From NCBI RefSeq assembly GCF_900102875.1, contig NZ_FNGH01000001.1, positions 400,993 through 464,992 on the forward strand: 64,000 bases of DNA, given 5' to 3'. Origin of the DNA: Franzmannia pantelleriensis. GTDB lineage: Bacteria > Pseudomonadota > Gammaproteobacteria > Pseudomonadales > Halomonadaceae. A program made the position numbers and the translations under genes. The notes beneath the pieces were generated by a model that did not search any database, was not told the origin of the DNA, and saw nothing but the letters and a program-made list of their open reading frames with translations. Of this stretch, positions 35,642 to 44,111 are shown one piece after another (positions within the stretch are counted from its first letter, which is position 1; every line of letters begins with the position of its first letter).

Positions 35642-37288
35642 TTAGTGCTGTACCGGCTTGAAGTCCGGCGGCGTTTCGAAGGTGTGCAGCGGCGCAGGGC
35701 TCGGCACGCTCCACTCGAGGTCTTCCGCGCCGTCCCAGGCCTTGGCCGGCGCTTTGACGCCCCCGCGCACGCACTTGATGATCACCCATACGAAGATCAA
35801 CTGGGAGAAGCCGAACAGGAAGGCACCCAAGCTAGAGACCAGGTTGAAATCGGCAAACTGCAGCGCATAGTCCGGAATCCGCCGCGGCATGCCGGCCAAC
35901 CCCGAGAAGTGCATCGGGAAGAAGGTCAGGTTGACACCGATCACCGACAACCAGAAATGCCACTTGCCGAGAATTTCACTGGGGTAGTGCCCTGTCCACT
36001 TGGGCAGCCAGTAATAGACGGCCGCCATGATCGAGAAGACCGCCCCGGGCACCAGCACATAGTGGAAGTGTGCCACCACGAAGTAGGTATCGTGGTACTG
36101 GAAGTCGGCCGGCGCGATGGCCAGCATCAGCCCGGAGAAACCGCCGATGGTGAACAGCACGACGAACGCCAGCGCAAACAGCATCGGCACTTCGAAGGTG
36201 ATCGAGCCACGGAACAGGGTGGTGATCCAGTTAAACACCTTCACGCCGGTGGGCACTGCGATCAGCATGGTGGTGTACATGAAGAACAGCGTTGCAGCCA
36301 GCGGCAGTCCGACCACGAACATGTGGTGCGCCCAGACCAGGAAGGACAGGACGGCAATCGATGCCGTGGCATAGACCATCGAGGCGTAGCCGAACAGACG
36401 CTTACGAGCGAAGGTCGGAATGATCGCCGACACGATGCCGAAGGCCGGCAGGATCATGATGTAGACTTCAGGGTGGCCGAAAAACCAGAACAGGTGCTGG
36501 AACAGAACCGGATCGCCGCCCCCGGCGGCATCGAAGAAGCTGGTGCCGAAGTTGATGTCCATCAGCATCATGGTGATCACCCCCGCCAGTACCGGCATCA
36601 CGGCGATCAGCAGGAAGGCGGTAATCAGCCAGGTCCACACGAACAGCGGCATGTCCATCATGCGCATGCCCGGCGCGCGCATGTTGAGGATGGTAGCGAC
36701 GATGTTGATCGCCCCGAGGATCGAACTGACCCCGGCGATGTGCAGCGAGAGGATGAAGAAGGTGGTCGACGGCGGCGCATAGGTGGTCGACAGCGGCGCG
36801 TAGAAGGTCCAGCCGAAGTTGGGCCCCCCTCCTGGCATCAGCAGTGTCGACAGCAGCAGCGTGAAGGCGACCGGCAGCAGCCAGAAGCTGAAGTTGTTGA
36901 GCCGCGGCAGGGCCATGTCGGGTGCGCCGATCTGCAGCGGAATCATCCAGTTGGCCAGCCCGGTAAAGGCCGGCATGACCGCCGCGAAGACCATGATCAG
37001 GCCGTGCATGGTGGTCATCTGGTTGAAGAACTCGGGATTGATCAGGTTCAACCCCGGCTGAAACAGTTCGGCACGCACCACCAGCGCAAAGATCCCGCCG
37101 ATGAAGAACATGATCAACGAGAAGATCAGGTAGAGACTACCGATCTCTTTGTGATTGGTGGTCAGCAACCAGCGCATGATGCCGCGCGGCTGGGGGTGAT
37201 GGTCATGATCGTCGTGCACCTGACCGCCAGCAGTGGCGGTCGTGCTCGAGTGTTGCAAACTGTGATGGGGCGGCAATTTGGGAGCCAT
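35642..37288 (-). CDS. ctaD: cytochrome c oxidase subunit I (aa3 type)
   Basis: 548-residue haem-copper catalytic subunit with twelve membrane helices. The CuB/cross-linked Tyr region reads [17 protein letters not shown], followed by [11 protein letters not shown] (paired His ligands), and THAxY-like and [12 protein letters not shown] segments bind haem a and a3. The Glu in the GHPEVY helix marks an A1-type proton channel. The ATG at 37288 follows GGAG by 7 bases; ctaC lies 54 bases upstream. Confidence 0.98.
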   Translation of the reverse strand: MAPKLPPHHSLQHSSTTATAGGQVHDDHDHHPQPRGIMRWLLTTNHKEIGSLYLIFSLIMFFIGGIFALVVRAELFQPGLNLINPEFFNQMTTMHGLIMVFAAVMPAFTGLANWMIPLQIGAPDMALPRLNNFSFWLLPVAFTLLLSTLLMPGGGPNFGWTFYAPLSTTYAPPSTTFFILSLHIAGVSSILGAINIVATILNMRAPGMRMMDMPLFVWTWLITAFLLIAVMPVLAGVITMMLMDINFGTSFFDAAGGGDPVLFQHLFWFFGHPEVYIMILPAFGIVSAIIPTFARKRLFGYASMVYATASIAVLSFLVWAHHMFVVGLPLAATLFFMYTTMLIAVPTGVKVFNWITTLFRGSITFEVPMLFALAFVVLFTIGGFSGLMLAIAPADFQYHDTYFVVAHFHYVLVPGAVFSIMAAVYYWLPKWTGHYPSEILGKWHFWLSVIGVNLTFFPMHFSGLAGMPRRIPDYALQFADFNLVSSLGAFLFGFSQLIFVWVIIKCVRGGVKAPAKAWDGAEDLEWSVPSPAPLHTFETPPDFKPVQH

Positions 37289-37342
37289 CGCACATCTCCG
37301 ATATCGTTGTCTAGTGGCAGAGAGACGTTTCGTGGTAATCGT

Positions 37343-38458
37343 CTATTCAAGCAGCTCGACGATCTCCGCGGGCTGCACCGCATCGCCGGTGTCATTGCCC
37401 CAGGCATTACGGCTGTAGGTCACCACCGCGGCCAGCTCGACCGGGTTGAGGTTGCTGCGGAACGCCGGCATGGCCGTGCCCGACACGCCGTTGAGCACCA
37501 CATCGATATGCCAGTCGACGTCATCGATCAGCTCCTGATTGCCGGCCAGCCCAGGGAACGCAGGCGGAGAACCGCCACCGTCAGCCTGGTGGCAAGAGGC
37601 ACAGATCGAACCATAGACCTGCTCGCCGCGCTCCATCAGCTCATCCATCTCCCACTCGCGATCGACGCCCATGGCTTCGGCTTCAGCGGCTTCCTTACGC
37701 TCGACCAACCACTGATCGAACTCGTCCTCCTCCATGGCATGCACCACGATCGGCATGAAACCGTGATCCATGCCACACAGCTCGGCGCACTGGCCGCGGT
37801 AGATGCCAGGCTCGTTGATACGCACCCAGTTTTCGTTGATGAAGCCGGGGATGGTGTCCTGCTTGACGGCGAAGTCAGGCACCCACCAGGAGTGAATGAC
37901 GTCATCGGCGGTTAGCAGGAAACGCACCTTACGGTTGATTGGCAGCACCAGCGGCTCATCGACCTCGAGGAGGTAGTGCTCGCCGCGCTCCTCTTCGCCG
38001 GTAATCTGGGCACGTGGCGTGCTCATGTTGGAGTTGAAGGCGACGTCTTCGCCGAGGTACTCGTAGCGCCAACGCCACTGCTGGCCGGTAATCATCACGT
38101 CGAGTTCGGCATCGGACGCATCATACATCTTCTGCAGGGTAGCAGTAGCGGGCACCGCCATGCCCACGAGGATCAGCAGGGGCACGGCCGTCCAGATCAC
38201 CTCAACGGTGGTGTTTTCATGGAAGTGCGCCGACTTGGCCCCTTTAGAGCGACGGAACTTGAACAGCGAGTAGAACATCACACCGAAGACGACTATGCCG
38301 ATGACCACACAGATCCAGAAGATCGTCATGTGCAGGGTATAGATCTCGGCGCTGAGGTCGGTTACACCGACGGGCATGTTCCAGCCATTGGCGTGGGCCA
38401 GTGATGCGCCCCCAAAGAGCGTCCCCCCACCCGTCATCAATGCGAGCATCTTGCGCAT
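37343..38458 (-). CDS. ctaC: cytochrome c oxidase subunit II with fused cytochrome c domain
   Basis: 371 residues from MRKMLALMTGG (ATG 38458). Signal peptide (1-24), two membrane helices (about 42-64 and 88-107), then the CuA domain with His189, Cys224, Cys228, His232 and Met235 (QCAELCGMDHGFM). A C-terminal cytochrome c domain (about 276-371) has CASCH at 286-290 and a likely axial Met330. This is the caa3-like subunit II found in Pseudomonas-type aa3 oxidases. The longer frame to 38560 adds no conserved sequence. First structural gene of the oxidase operon. Confidence 0.96.
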   Translation of the reverse strand: MRKMLALMTGGGTLFGGASLAHANGWNMPVGVTDLSAEIYTLHMTIFWICVVIGIVVFGVMFYSLFKFRRSKGAKSAHFHENTTVEVIWTAVPLLILVGMAVPATATLQKMYDASDAELDVMITGQQWRWRYEYLGEDVAFNSNMSTPRAQITGEEERGEHYLLEVDEPLVLPINRKVRFLLTADDVIHSWWVPDFAVKQDTIPGFINENWVRINEPGIYRGQCAELCGMDHGFMPIVVHAMEEDEFDQWLVERKEAAEAEAMGVDREWEMDELMERGEQVYGSICASCHQADGGGSPPAFPGLAGNQELIDDVDWHIDVVLNGVSGTAMPAFRSNLNPVELAAVVTYSRNAWGNDTGDAVQPAEIVELLE

Positions 38459-38595
38459 TGGCTCCTCCTCGTTGTTTTGCTCGTGCCGGCGGCGCAACCG
38501 TCGCGCAATATTAGGTGTGTCTTGTCGCGCTATAGAAGAGCATCTGCCGTCGAAAGGCAACCCCTGCCCCTCAACGCTGTCAGCGCTAGGCCACC

Positions 38596-38769
38596 TTAGC
38601 CCGCCACGTAGATGGCGAGTGCCGCAATCACCACCACGAACACCACTGCCATCAGCAAGCCCACGAGAATGAAGGCTCCCGGCTTGCCATGCTCAAAATC
38701 ATGCCGGCGCTGACGCTCTTTCTGCACACCGAAAAAGGCGGCCAGTACCGATTTGATGACGCCCCACAT
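38596..38769 (-). CDS. DUF2970-like small membrane protein
   Basis: A 57-residue protein, MWGVIKSVLAAFFGVQKERQ at its start, a KPGAF turn and one C-terminal membrane helix (about 32-55, rich in Val and Ile). This is the DUF2970 layout. AGGAGG lies 6 bases before the ATG at 38769. It is 137 bases upstream of ctaC on the same strand; in Pseudomonas a DUF2970 gene sits within the same oxidase operon. Function unknown, probably an accessory of the oxidase. Confidence 0.75.
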   Translation of the reverse strand: MWGVIKSVLAAFFGVQKERQRRHDFEHGKPGAFILVGLLMAVVFVVVIAALAIYVAG

Positions 38770-38910
38770 AGACCCTCCTCACGACTAAAGTTTGATGCCG
38801 AATTTGACCCGCATCAGCAAAGTGGCGCATTGCAGCATTCGCTGCTCGTTGACCGGCGATGGACGACTATACTGCTCAGGATACCCCACCCACGCCACCG
38901 GGAGGCCAGC

Positions 38911-39258
38911 ATGTCACCGACACCTACGCACCAATCGTCAACCGTCACACCGCTGCCCCAGCTATGGCTCGAGCAGTGGCTGGATGCCAACACCCCGACG
39001 GCTCGCCTGCAGCTGCAGTGGCTCAAGGCCATGGATCAGATGATCGAGAGCGAAGCGACGTTTATGCTCGCCTGCCTCAACGCCAACCTGCGCATGAGCG
39101 AATGTCTGCTGGACCCTGATCGCCTGACCCGGCACGCTGAGCTGAGCGATTGCTACCAGGAGATCATGACCGACGTCACCGAAGCCAGCATGGCCAGACT
39201 CAGCAAGGTCACCGAGCTTTCCCGTGAGTTCCGGGAACAACTCTGGGAAGAGCTCTGA
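38911..39258 (+). CDS. small helical protein of unknown function (phasin-like look)
   Basis: 115 residues, almost all amphipathic helix (LQLQWLKAMDQMIESEATFMLA, then LTRHAELSDCYQEIMTD and LSKVTELSREFREQLWEEL). No signal or membrane segment. The size and helix pattern recall phasins or phasin-related proteins, but no signature allows a call. The start is the ATG at 38911 behind GGAGG at 38901-38905; the longer frame from 38689 runs antisense through the DUF2970 gene. It converges on lrgB. Confidence 0.55.
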   Translation: MSPTPTHQSSTVTPLPQLWLEQWLDANTPTARLQLQWLKAMDQMIESEATFMLACLNANLRMSECLLDPDRLTRHAELSDCYQEIMTDVTEASMARLSKVTELSREFREQLWEEL

Positions 39259-39266
39259 ACCCGATA

Positions 39267-39995
39267 TCACACACCTAGCAAAGCAGTCATCAGTGGCAGC
39301 AGGAAGGCCGTCAGGAGACCGGTAAGCGCCATGGCCAGACCGGCAAAGGCTCCGGCCATGGCGCCGATCGAGGCAAAGCTGTGGGCGGTGCCAAACCCAT
39401 GTGCGGCGAGCCCCATGGTAAAGCCCTGCACACTGGGATCCTCGATACGCATCAGACGCAATATCCACGGCCCCAGCGCACAACCCACTGACCCCGTCAG
39501 CAGCACCAACCCCGCCGCCAGCGACGGAATACCGCCGACCTGTTCGGCGACCCCCATGGCAATCGGCGACGTCACCGAGCGTGGCGCCAGGCTAAGCAAT
39601 GTCTCCGGCGCCGCCCCCAACAGCGCCGCAATGCCGATCGTGCTACCTACTGCGGTGACAATGCCGGCACAGCAAGCGAGCAGGATCGGCACCAGCATGG
39701 CGCGCACTCTATCCAGATGATCGTAGAGAGGAATCGCCAGCGCTACCGTGGCCGGCCCCAGCAGAAAGTGGATGAACTGCGCACCTTCGAAGTAAGTCGG
39801 GTAGTCAATGCCGGTGAGCAGCAGAAAACCGATCAGCAGCACAATGCTCAAGATCACCGGGTGCAGCAGCGGCGACCCACCCAGCATCCGATTGACCCGC
39901 GTGGCGGCAATGAAGGCCACCAGCGTCACCAGCAGCGACACCAGTGGATGGCCGGAGAGGTAAACCCACAGTTGATCAAGGGCAACGATACTCAT
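39267..39995 (-). CDS. lrgB: LrgB-family membrane protein
   Basis: 242 residues, about seven membrane helices, with the family core VTSPIAMGVAEQVGGIPSLAAG and the C-terminal GFTMGLAAHGFGTAHSFA. LrgB works with LrgA; the pair was first described as regulators of murein hydrolase activity and is now also linked to pyruvate or other small-acid transport. Its start overlaps the lrgA stop (ATGA), so the two are translated together. Substrate here is unknown. Confidence 0.93.
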   Translation of the reverse strand: MSIVALDQLWVYLSGHPLVSLLVTLVAFIAATRVNRMLGGSPLLHPVILSIVLLIGFLLLTGIDYPTYFEGAQFIHFLLGPATVALAIPLYDHLDRVRAMLVPILLACCAGIVTAVGSTIGIAALLGAAPETLLSLAPRSVTSPIAMGVAEQVGGIPSLAAGLVLLTGSVGCALGPWILRLMRIEDPSVQGFTMGLAAHGFGTAHSFASIGAMAGAFAGLAMALTGLLTAFLLPLMTALLGV

Positions 39996-40357
39996 GGGTC
40001 ACTGCCGTGCCGCAGCCGACGCTGATTGAGCCAACTCATGACCTTGGCGGTCACCGCCAGGGTCACCGCAGTTGACACCACCAGCGTCACGCCAATCACC
40101 CACCAGTCTGTAGCAATCAACCGCGCATGCACCATCATGCCCACCCCGGCAGGCACGAACAGCAGCGTCAGGTAGCGCAACAACCCCTCACCGGTCTGGC
40201 GCAGCGCCGAGGGCACTCGTCCGTTAACCATCAACGCCAGTAGCAGTACCAGCATGCCTAACACCGGGCCGGGCACCGGCACTGCCAGCCCCCTGGCGAG
40301 CAACTCACCAATGAACTGGCAGCCCAGCAACACACTCATCCCCACGATCAACGGCAT
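39992..40357 (-). CDS. lrgA: LrgA/CidA-family holin-like membrane protein
   Basis: 121 residues with four membrane helices. The conserved LGCQFIGELLARGLAVPVPGPVLGML and LLFVPAGVGMM segments are diagnostic. The start is ATG 40357 behind GGGAG; a longer upstream frame lacks family sequence. It forms an overlapping pair with lrgB. Confidence 0.92.
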   Translation of the reverse strand: MPLIVGMSVLLGCQFIGELLARGLAVPVPGPVLGMLVLLLALMVNGRVPSALRQTGEGLLRYLTLLFVPAGVGMMVHARLIATDWWVIGVTLVVSTAVTLAVTAKVMSWLNQRRLRHGSDP

Positions 40358-40502
40358 CGTGACACTCCCATAGCAGACGTCCAAGCAAACCGCGCGACTC
40401 CCCGGCGAGATCGTGCAATAGCAATGCAGGCACACGACGTGCAACATGCAGCATAGGCGAACAAGTCTCGCCCCATGAAGCAACGCCAACCAAGGAGACA
40501 TG

Positions 40503-40658
40503 ATGACCGTCAAGACGACACGCTGGGTGATATTGGTGATCGGCACCCTGCTGGGGGCATACGGGTGGGCCACCTACAATCCGGTGGCCTTCGTCGGCCT
40601 GGCGCTGATGGTGCTGGCCGGCGCACTCTACCTGACCCGCCACCGGGGCCCACGCTGA
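40503..40658 (+). CDS. 51-residue predicted membrane protein
   Basis: Begins MTVKTTRWVILVIGTLLGAY and ends TRHRGPR. Two short hydrophobic segments (about 8-20 and 28-45) with a WATYNPVAF turn and a basic tail suggest two membrane passes with both ends in the cytoplasm. AAGGAG lies 5 bases before this ATG; another ATG at 40500 is in frame but too close to it. A terminator follows 20 bases after the stop. No family recognised. Confidence 0.6.
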   Translation: MTVKTTRWVILVIGTLLGAYGWATYNPVAFVGLALMVLAGALYLTRHRGPR

Positions 40659-40677
40659 CCCAGCGGTGGCTCAAACG

Positions 40678-40717
40678 AAAAACCGCCACCCGGCATGACC
40701 CGTGAGTGGCGGTTTTT
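40678..40717. terminator. bidirectional terminator (small gene / tRNA operon)
   Basis: Arms aaaaaccgccac (40678-40689) and gtggcggttttt (40706-40717) give a 12-bp stem whose ends supply T runs on both strands. It lies 11 bases beyond the tRNA-Pro 3' end (minus strand) and 20 bases after the small plus-strand gene. Confidence 0.85.
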
Positions 40718-40728
40718 CTGTATTCCTC

Positions 40729-40805
40729 TGGTCGGAGCGACAGGATTCGAACCTGCGACCTCTGCAACCCCATTGCAGCGCGCTACCAAGCTGCGCCACG
40801 CTCCG
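40729..40805 (-). tRNA. tRNA-Pro (anticodon GGG)
   Basis: 77 bases including an encoded CCA (complement of 40729-40731). The acceptor arm CGGAGCG / CGCTCCG pairs perfectly with discriminator A. The anticodon stem CTGCA / TGCAG encloses the loop ATGGGGT, so the anticodon is GGG, reading CCC and CCU. The T arm has GGTTCGAATCC. It is transcribed after tRNA-Ser with an 8-base gap and ends before a bidirectional terminator. Confidence 0.95.
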
Positions 40806-40813
40806 ATCGTGAG

Positions 40814-40903
40814 TGGCGGAGGGACAGGGATTCGAACCCTGGAAGGGCTTTCACCCTTGCCGGTTTTCAAGACCGGTGCATTCAACCGCTCTGCCATCCC
40901 TCC
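40814..40903 (-). tRNA. tRNA-Ser (anticodon UGA)
   Basis: 90 bases with encoded CCA, a class II tRNA with a long variable arm (GGGTGAAAGCCC). The acceptor arm is GGAGGGA / TCCCTCC with discriminator G. The anticodon loop CTTGAAA gives anticodon UGA, reading UCN codons. It is the first gene of the two-tRNA unit, 16 bases from the -10 box of a good promoter. Confidence 0.95.
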
Positions 40904-40918
40904 GGCTCACGGCGCAGA

Positions 40919-40946
40919 ATATTACCAGTTTCTCACCGCAGGTCAA
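40919..40946 (-). promoter_or_regulatory. sigma-70-type promoter of the tRNA-Ser/tRNA-Pro unit
   Basis: On the minus strand TTGACC (40946-40941) and TAATAT (40924-40919) are spaced by 16 bases, close to consensus for both boxes. The expected start lies a few bases before the tRNA-Ser 5' end. Confidence 0.7.
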
Positions 40947-40967
40947 GGGCTTGTTTGCCAAATGACC

Positions 40968-42677
40968 TTATTGATAGAGACGCAGGCCGACCTTGGTGAT
41001 GCGATTGCCCTCCATTTCACTGACGACCCAGTGGATCCCGTGCCAGCCAACGTCGTCGCCCACCACCGGGTGACCGCCGACCCGTAGCGAAACGAACTCA
41101 CCCAGGCTCATCTCCTGCTCACCGGGACTCAGGGTCAAGCCGTAAGCCGCCGCCACATCGCTCATCAAGGCATCGGCGTCGAGCGTAAAGGTACCGAAGA
41201 AGGCCCGCTCACGCTTGAGCTTGGCATCGCCGTTGAAGAGTCGATTGAGGGCCGGCAGGTCATCGGTACGGCCAATCACGCACACCACATCGCCGAGCAT
41301 CAGGCGGGTACTGCCCTTGGGATGCAGCATGGCGTGCTGACGAAACAGCGCCGAGATCAGGGCTCCTGAGGGAAAACGCAGCAGACGAATCGGCACGTCA
41401 TCGAGGTCCTGGTTGTCGACCTGATAGACGAACATCTCGTAGTCATTTTCCGGCAGCACCCCCAGCGGTCCGCGACGATTGGGCGTTACCCCAAGCGGTA
41501 CCTCGACCTTCATCCAGCGCGCCATCAGAGAGATCGTCCCGCCCTGTATCAACAGCGACATCAGCACCACCGCGAAGGCCACATTGAAATATAGCGATGC
41601 GTTCTCCACCCCGCCGATCACCGGGAAGATCGCCAGCACGATCGGTACCGCCCCGCGCAGCCCCACCCAGGAGATAAAGCCGATTTCACGCCAGCGAAAC
41701 TTGAAGAACGGCTTGACCGAGATCAGCACCGCCAACGGTCGCGCCACGAAGATCAACGCCAACCCCACCAGTGACGCCGGGAGCGCGTACTCCAGCAGGT
41801 CACTGGGTGTTACCAATAGCCCCAGCACCAGAAACAGACCAATCTGGCTCAGCCAGGCCAGGCCGTCGTGCACCGGCAGAATGAAGTTGAGATGACGCCC
41901 TGGGCGGTTGCCAATCATCAATCCACACAAATAGATGGCCAGGAAGCCGCTTCCCCCCAACACGCTGGTCAGGCCGAACACACAGAACCCCAGCGCCAGC
42001 GCCAGTAGCGAGTAGAGCCCCGGCGCCAGATCGAGTGAGCGCAGCAGCCTGGCGATCAGCCAGCCCCCACCAATCCCGATCAGCATCCCAAAGCCGAACT
42101 GCTCGATCAGGAACAGCAGCGTTTGCGCGATGCCACCAATATCGCCCACCAGCAGCTCGACCAGCATGATGGTCAGGAAGATCGCCATCGGGTCGTTGGT
42201 GCCCGACTCGATCTCCAGCGTTGCCCCGACCCGCTCATTGAGGTTGATGCCGCGCCCGCTGAGCATCGAGAACACCGCGGCAGCATCCGTGGAACCGACG
42301 ATGGCTCCCACCAGCAGCCCCTGCACCAGGGTCAGATCGAATACCCACATCGCCAGTACGCCAACGATGCCGCTGGTGAGGAACACCCCAAGCGTGGCCA
42401 GCGACAGTGCCGGCCGGAAGCCGACCCGAAAGGTTTTGAGCCGTGTGCGCAAACCGCCGTCGAGCAGGATCATGGCCAGAGCCAGATGGCCAATCAGAAA
42501 CGCCAGGGAGTAGTCGTCGAACTGAATGCCGAGCACACCCTGCTCACCGGCCAGCATGCCGAGCCCCAGGAAGATGATCAGCAATGGCAGGCCAAACAGC
42601 GACGATAGGCGGCTGGCGAGAATACTCAGGGCAATCAGAAAACCGCTGAGCAGAAAGAGGGTATTGATGCTATCCAT
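40968..42677 (-). CDS. nhaP2: NhaP2/CvrA-type potassium/proton antiporter
   Basis: 569-residue CPA1 antiporter. About twelve membrane helices fill 1-385, with the ion-site segments ILLDGGLRT, GSTDAAAVFSML and ESGTNDPMAIF (Asp pair). The C-terminal cytoplasmic part carries a TrkA_C-like RCK domain (about 400-480, RLLRFPSGALISALFRQ, GDVVCVIGRTDDL) and a CorC/HlyC-like end (SLGEFVSLRVGGHPVVGDD), the NhaP2 arrangement. It expels K+ (or Na+) in exchange for protons, useful under changing osmolarity. Single gene; size matches E. coli CvrA (578). Confidence 0.9.
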   Translation of the reverse strand: MDSINTLFLLSGFLIALSILASRLSSLFGLPLLIIFLGLGMLAGEQGVLGIQFDDYSLAFLIGHLALAMILLDGGLRTRLKTFRVGFRPALSLATLGVFLTSGIVGVLAMWVFDLTLVQGLLVGAIVGSTDAAAVFSMLSGRGINLNERVGATLEIESGTNDPMAIFLTIMLVELLVGDIGGIAQTLLFLIEQFGFGMLIGIGGGWLIARLLRSLDLAPGLYSLLALALGFCVFGLTSVLGGSGFLAIYLCGLMIGNRPGRHLNFILPVHDGLAWLSQIGLFLVLGLLVTPSDLLEYALPASLVGLALIFVARPLAVLISVKPFFKFRWREIGFISWVGLRGAVPIVLAIFPVIGGVENASLYFNVAFAVVLMSLLIQGGTISLMARWMKVEVPLGVTPNRRGPLGVLPENDYEMFVYQVDNQDLDDVPIRLLRFPSGALISALFRQHAMLHPKGSTRLMLGDVVCVIGRTDDLPALNRLFNGDAKLKRERAFFGTFTLDADALMSDVAAAYGLTLSPGEQEMSLGEFVSLRVGGHPVVGDDVGWHGIHWVVSEMEGNRITKVGLRLYQ

Positions 42678-42878
42678 GGCCTGCGCACGCGACTAAGAAG
42701 TACCCGGAGTATGCCATAGTGCATGGCAAGCAGCGATCAGCTAAAGCGTTTACCCCGATTTTTCAATAGGTTGTACATCAACACCCGGGATAACGGCTAG
42801 TCAATGCCTGTCACTCAAGGATACAATCACGCGTGGCTGGCTGTGCGGCCGACCCTAGACTCGCCGCTGGAGACCTGG

Positions 42879-44093
42879 ATGAACCCCCTGTGCAATCGCA
42901 AGGCCCGGTGGGCACTGCTCACCGTCATCGCCGCGACCCTTTGCTGCTCGACGATCGCCCTCGGCAATGCCCCGGAAGACGCTGAGCCGCCTGCCCCACG
43001 CGTCGAAGCAGTGACGGAAATCGGTCAGGAAGCACTACCCGCCAGCCAGCGCGACCCGATCCCTTACGTAGATCCAGCTGCCCTGCCCTTTGCCGTTCAA
43101 CACCCGATTCTGTTCGACGCCTTTCCCTACCCGCGGCCGTCAGTCGAAGACGATACGGTACCCTCTATCACCATGCGCAGCCCAGAGCCCATCGATCCCC
43201 CGCCCCTCGATGAACTACGGATCGTCCTCGACTGGTACCTGAGTCCGCAGCATGCAGCCCTGTTGATTGCCCAGGCGCGCGGCGATTTCGAGCGCCACGG
43301 ACTGACGGTTGCCTTCAACGCGCCCGCCGACCCCGGCCTGCCGCCAAAGTTGTTGGCCGCCGCACGCGCCGACCTGGCGATTGGCCGTCAAGCCCAGCTA
43401 CACATGCTGGTCGACCAGCAGCTACCGCTGGTGCGTGTCGCCAGCCTGATCCCCTCTCCGCTGAGCAGCCTGGTAGTCGCAGCCGATAGCGATATCGCGA
43501 CCCTCGCCGACCTCGCCGACAAGCGCGTCGGCTATGCAGTCGAGGACAGTCTTACGCCGATGCTGAGCGGCATGCTGGCTCAGTACGATCTCGGCCTCGA
43601 CGATCTGCAACTCGAGTACGTCAACTTCAGTCCCGCCCTGACATTGCTCGAGGGGCGGGTCGACGCGCTGATCGCCCCGTTGCGCCAGGTCTTGCCACAC
43701 CATCTCGAAGAGGAGGGGCTCAGGGTGCGCAGCTTCGCCGCCGAGGCCCACGGGATACCGCGCCACGACGGACTGATTCTGATGGCCAACCGCGACACGC
43801 TGGCCAGCCAGCGTAGCGAGATCAAACGCCTGCTCATTGCACTGGAAGATGCCACCGAGTGGGCCGTTAACCATCCGGAAGCGGCATGGGAACTGATCAC
43901 CAACAACCACCCCACCCTGGACAACGCCATCAACCAGCGCGCCTGGCCCGATACCCTGCGCCGCCTGGCGCTACGCCCCTCGGCGCTCGATACCCGCCGC
44001 TATGCGCTGCTGCAGAACTATCTCCATGACCAGGGCCATATCGACACCCGACAACCCCTCGAGCGCCTGGCCGTTGACCTGCATGCACCATGA
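42879..44093 (+). CDS. NMT1/THI5-like periplasmic substrate-binding protein with long N-terminal extension
   Basis: 404 residues from MNPLCNRKARWALLT (ATG 42879, GGAG upstream): a signal peptide (about 1-31), a Pro/Glu-rich low-complexity extension of about 80 residues, then an NMT1-type binding fold starting ELRIVLDWYLSPQHAALLIAQ. Blocks DFERHGLTVAF, ADLAIGRQAQ, VASLIPSPLSSLV and LADLADKRVGYAV match ThiY/THI5-like proteins that bind thiamin pyrimidine precursors. No permease or ATPase gene adjoins it and no TPP riboswitch is visible upstream, so ligand and transporter are unknown. Next gene follows after 18 bases. Confidence 0.75.
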   Translation: MNPLCNRKARWALLTVIAATLCCSTIALGNAPEDAEPPAPRVEAVTEIGQEALPASQRDPIPYVDPAALPFAVQHPILFDAFPYPRPSVEDDTVPSITMRSPEPIDPPPLDELRIVLDWYLSPQHAALLIAQARGDFERHGLTVAFNAPADPGLPPKLLAAARADLAIGRQAQLHMLVDQQLPLVRVASLIPSPLSSLVVAADSDIATLADLADKRVGYAVEDSLTPMLSGMLAQYDLGLDDLQLEYVNFSPALTLLEGRVDALIAPLRQVLPHHLEEEGLRVRSFAAEAHGIPRHDGLILMANRDTLASQRSEIKRLLIALEDATEWAVNHPEAAWELITNNHPTLDNAINQRAWPDTLRRLALRPSALDTRRYALLQNYLHDQGHIDTRQPLERLAVDLHAP

Positions 44094-44111
44094 CCACCGC
44101 GCCGAGGTGAT

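Noticed and set aside
35609-37915. A 768-residue open frame antisense to ctaD and ctaC
   Set aside because: It lies wholly over two certain oxidase genes, and its product is rich in His, Arg, Asp and Gly without domains. Long antisense frames are common opposite GC-rich genes.
42678-42878. TPP riboswitch expected before the THI5-like binding protein
   Set aside because: No CUGAGA element or the conserved thi-box end was found in the 200-base leader.
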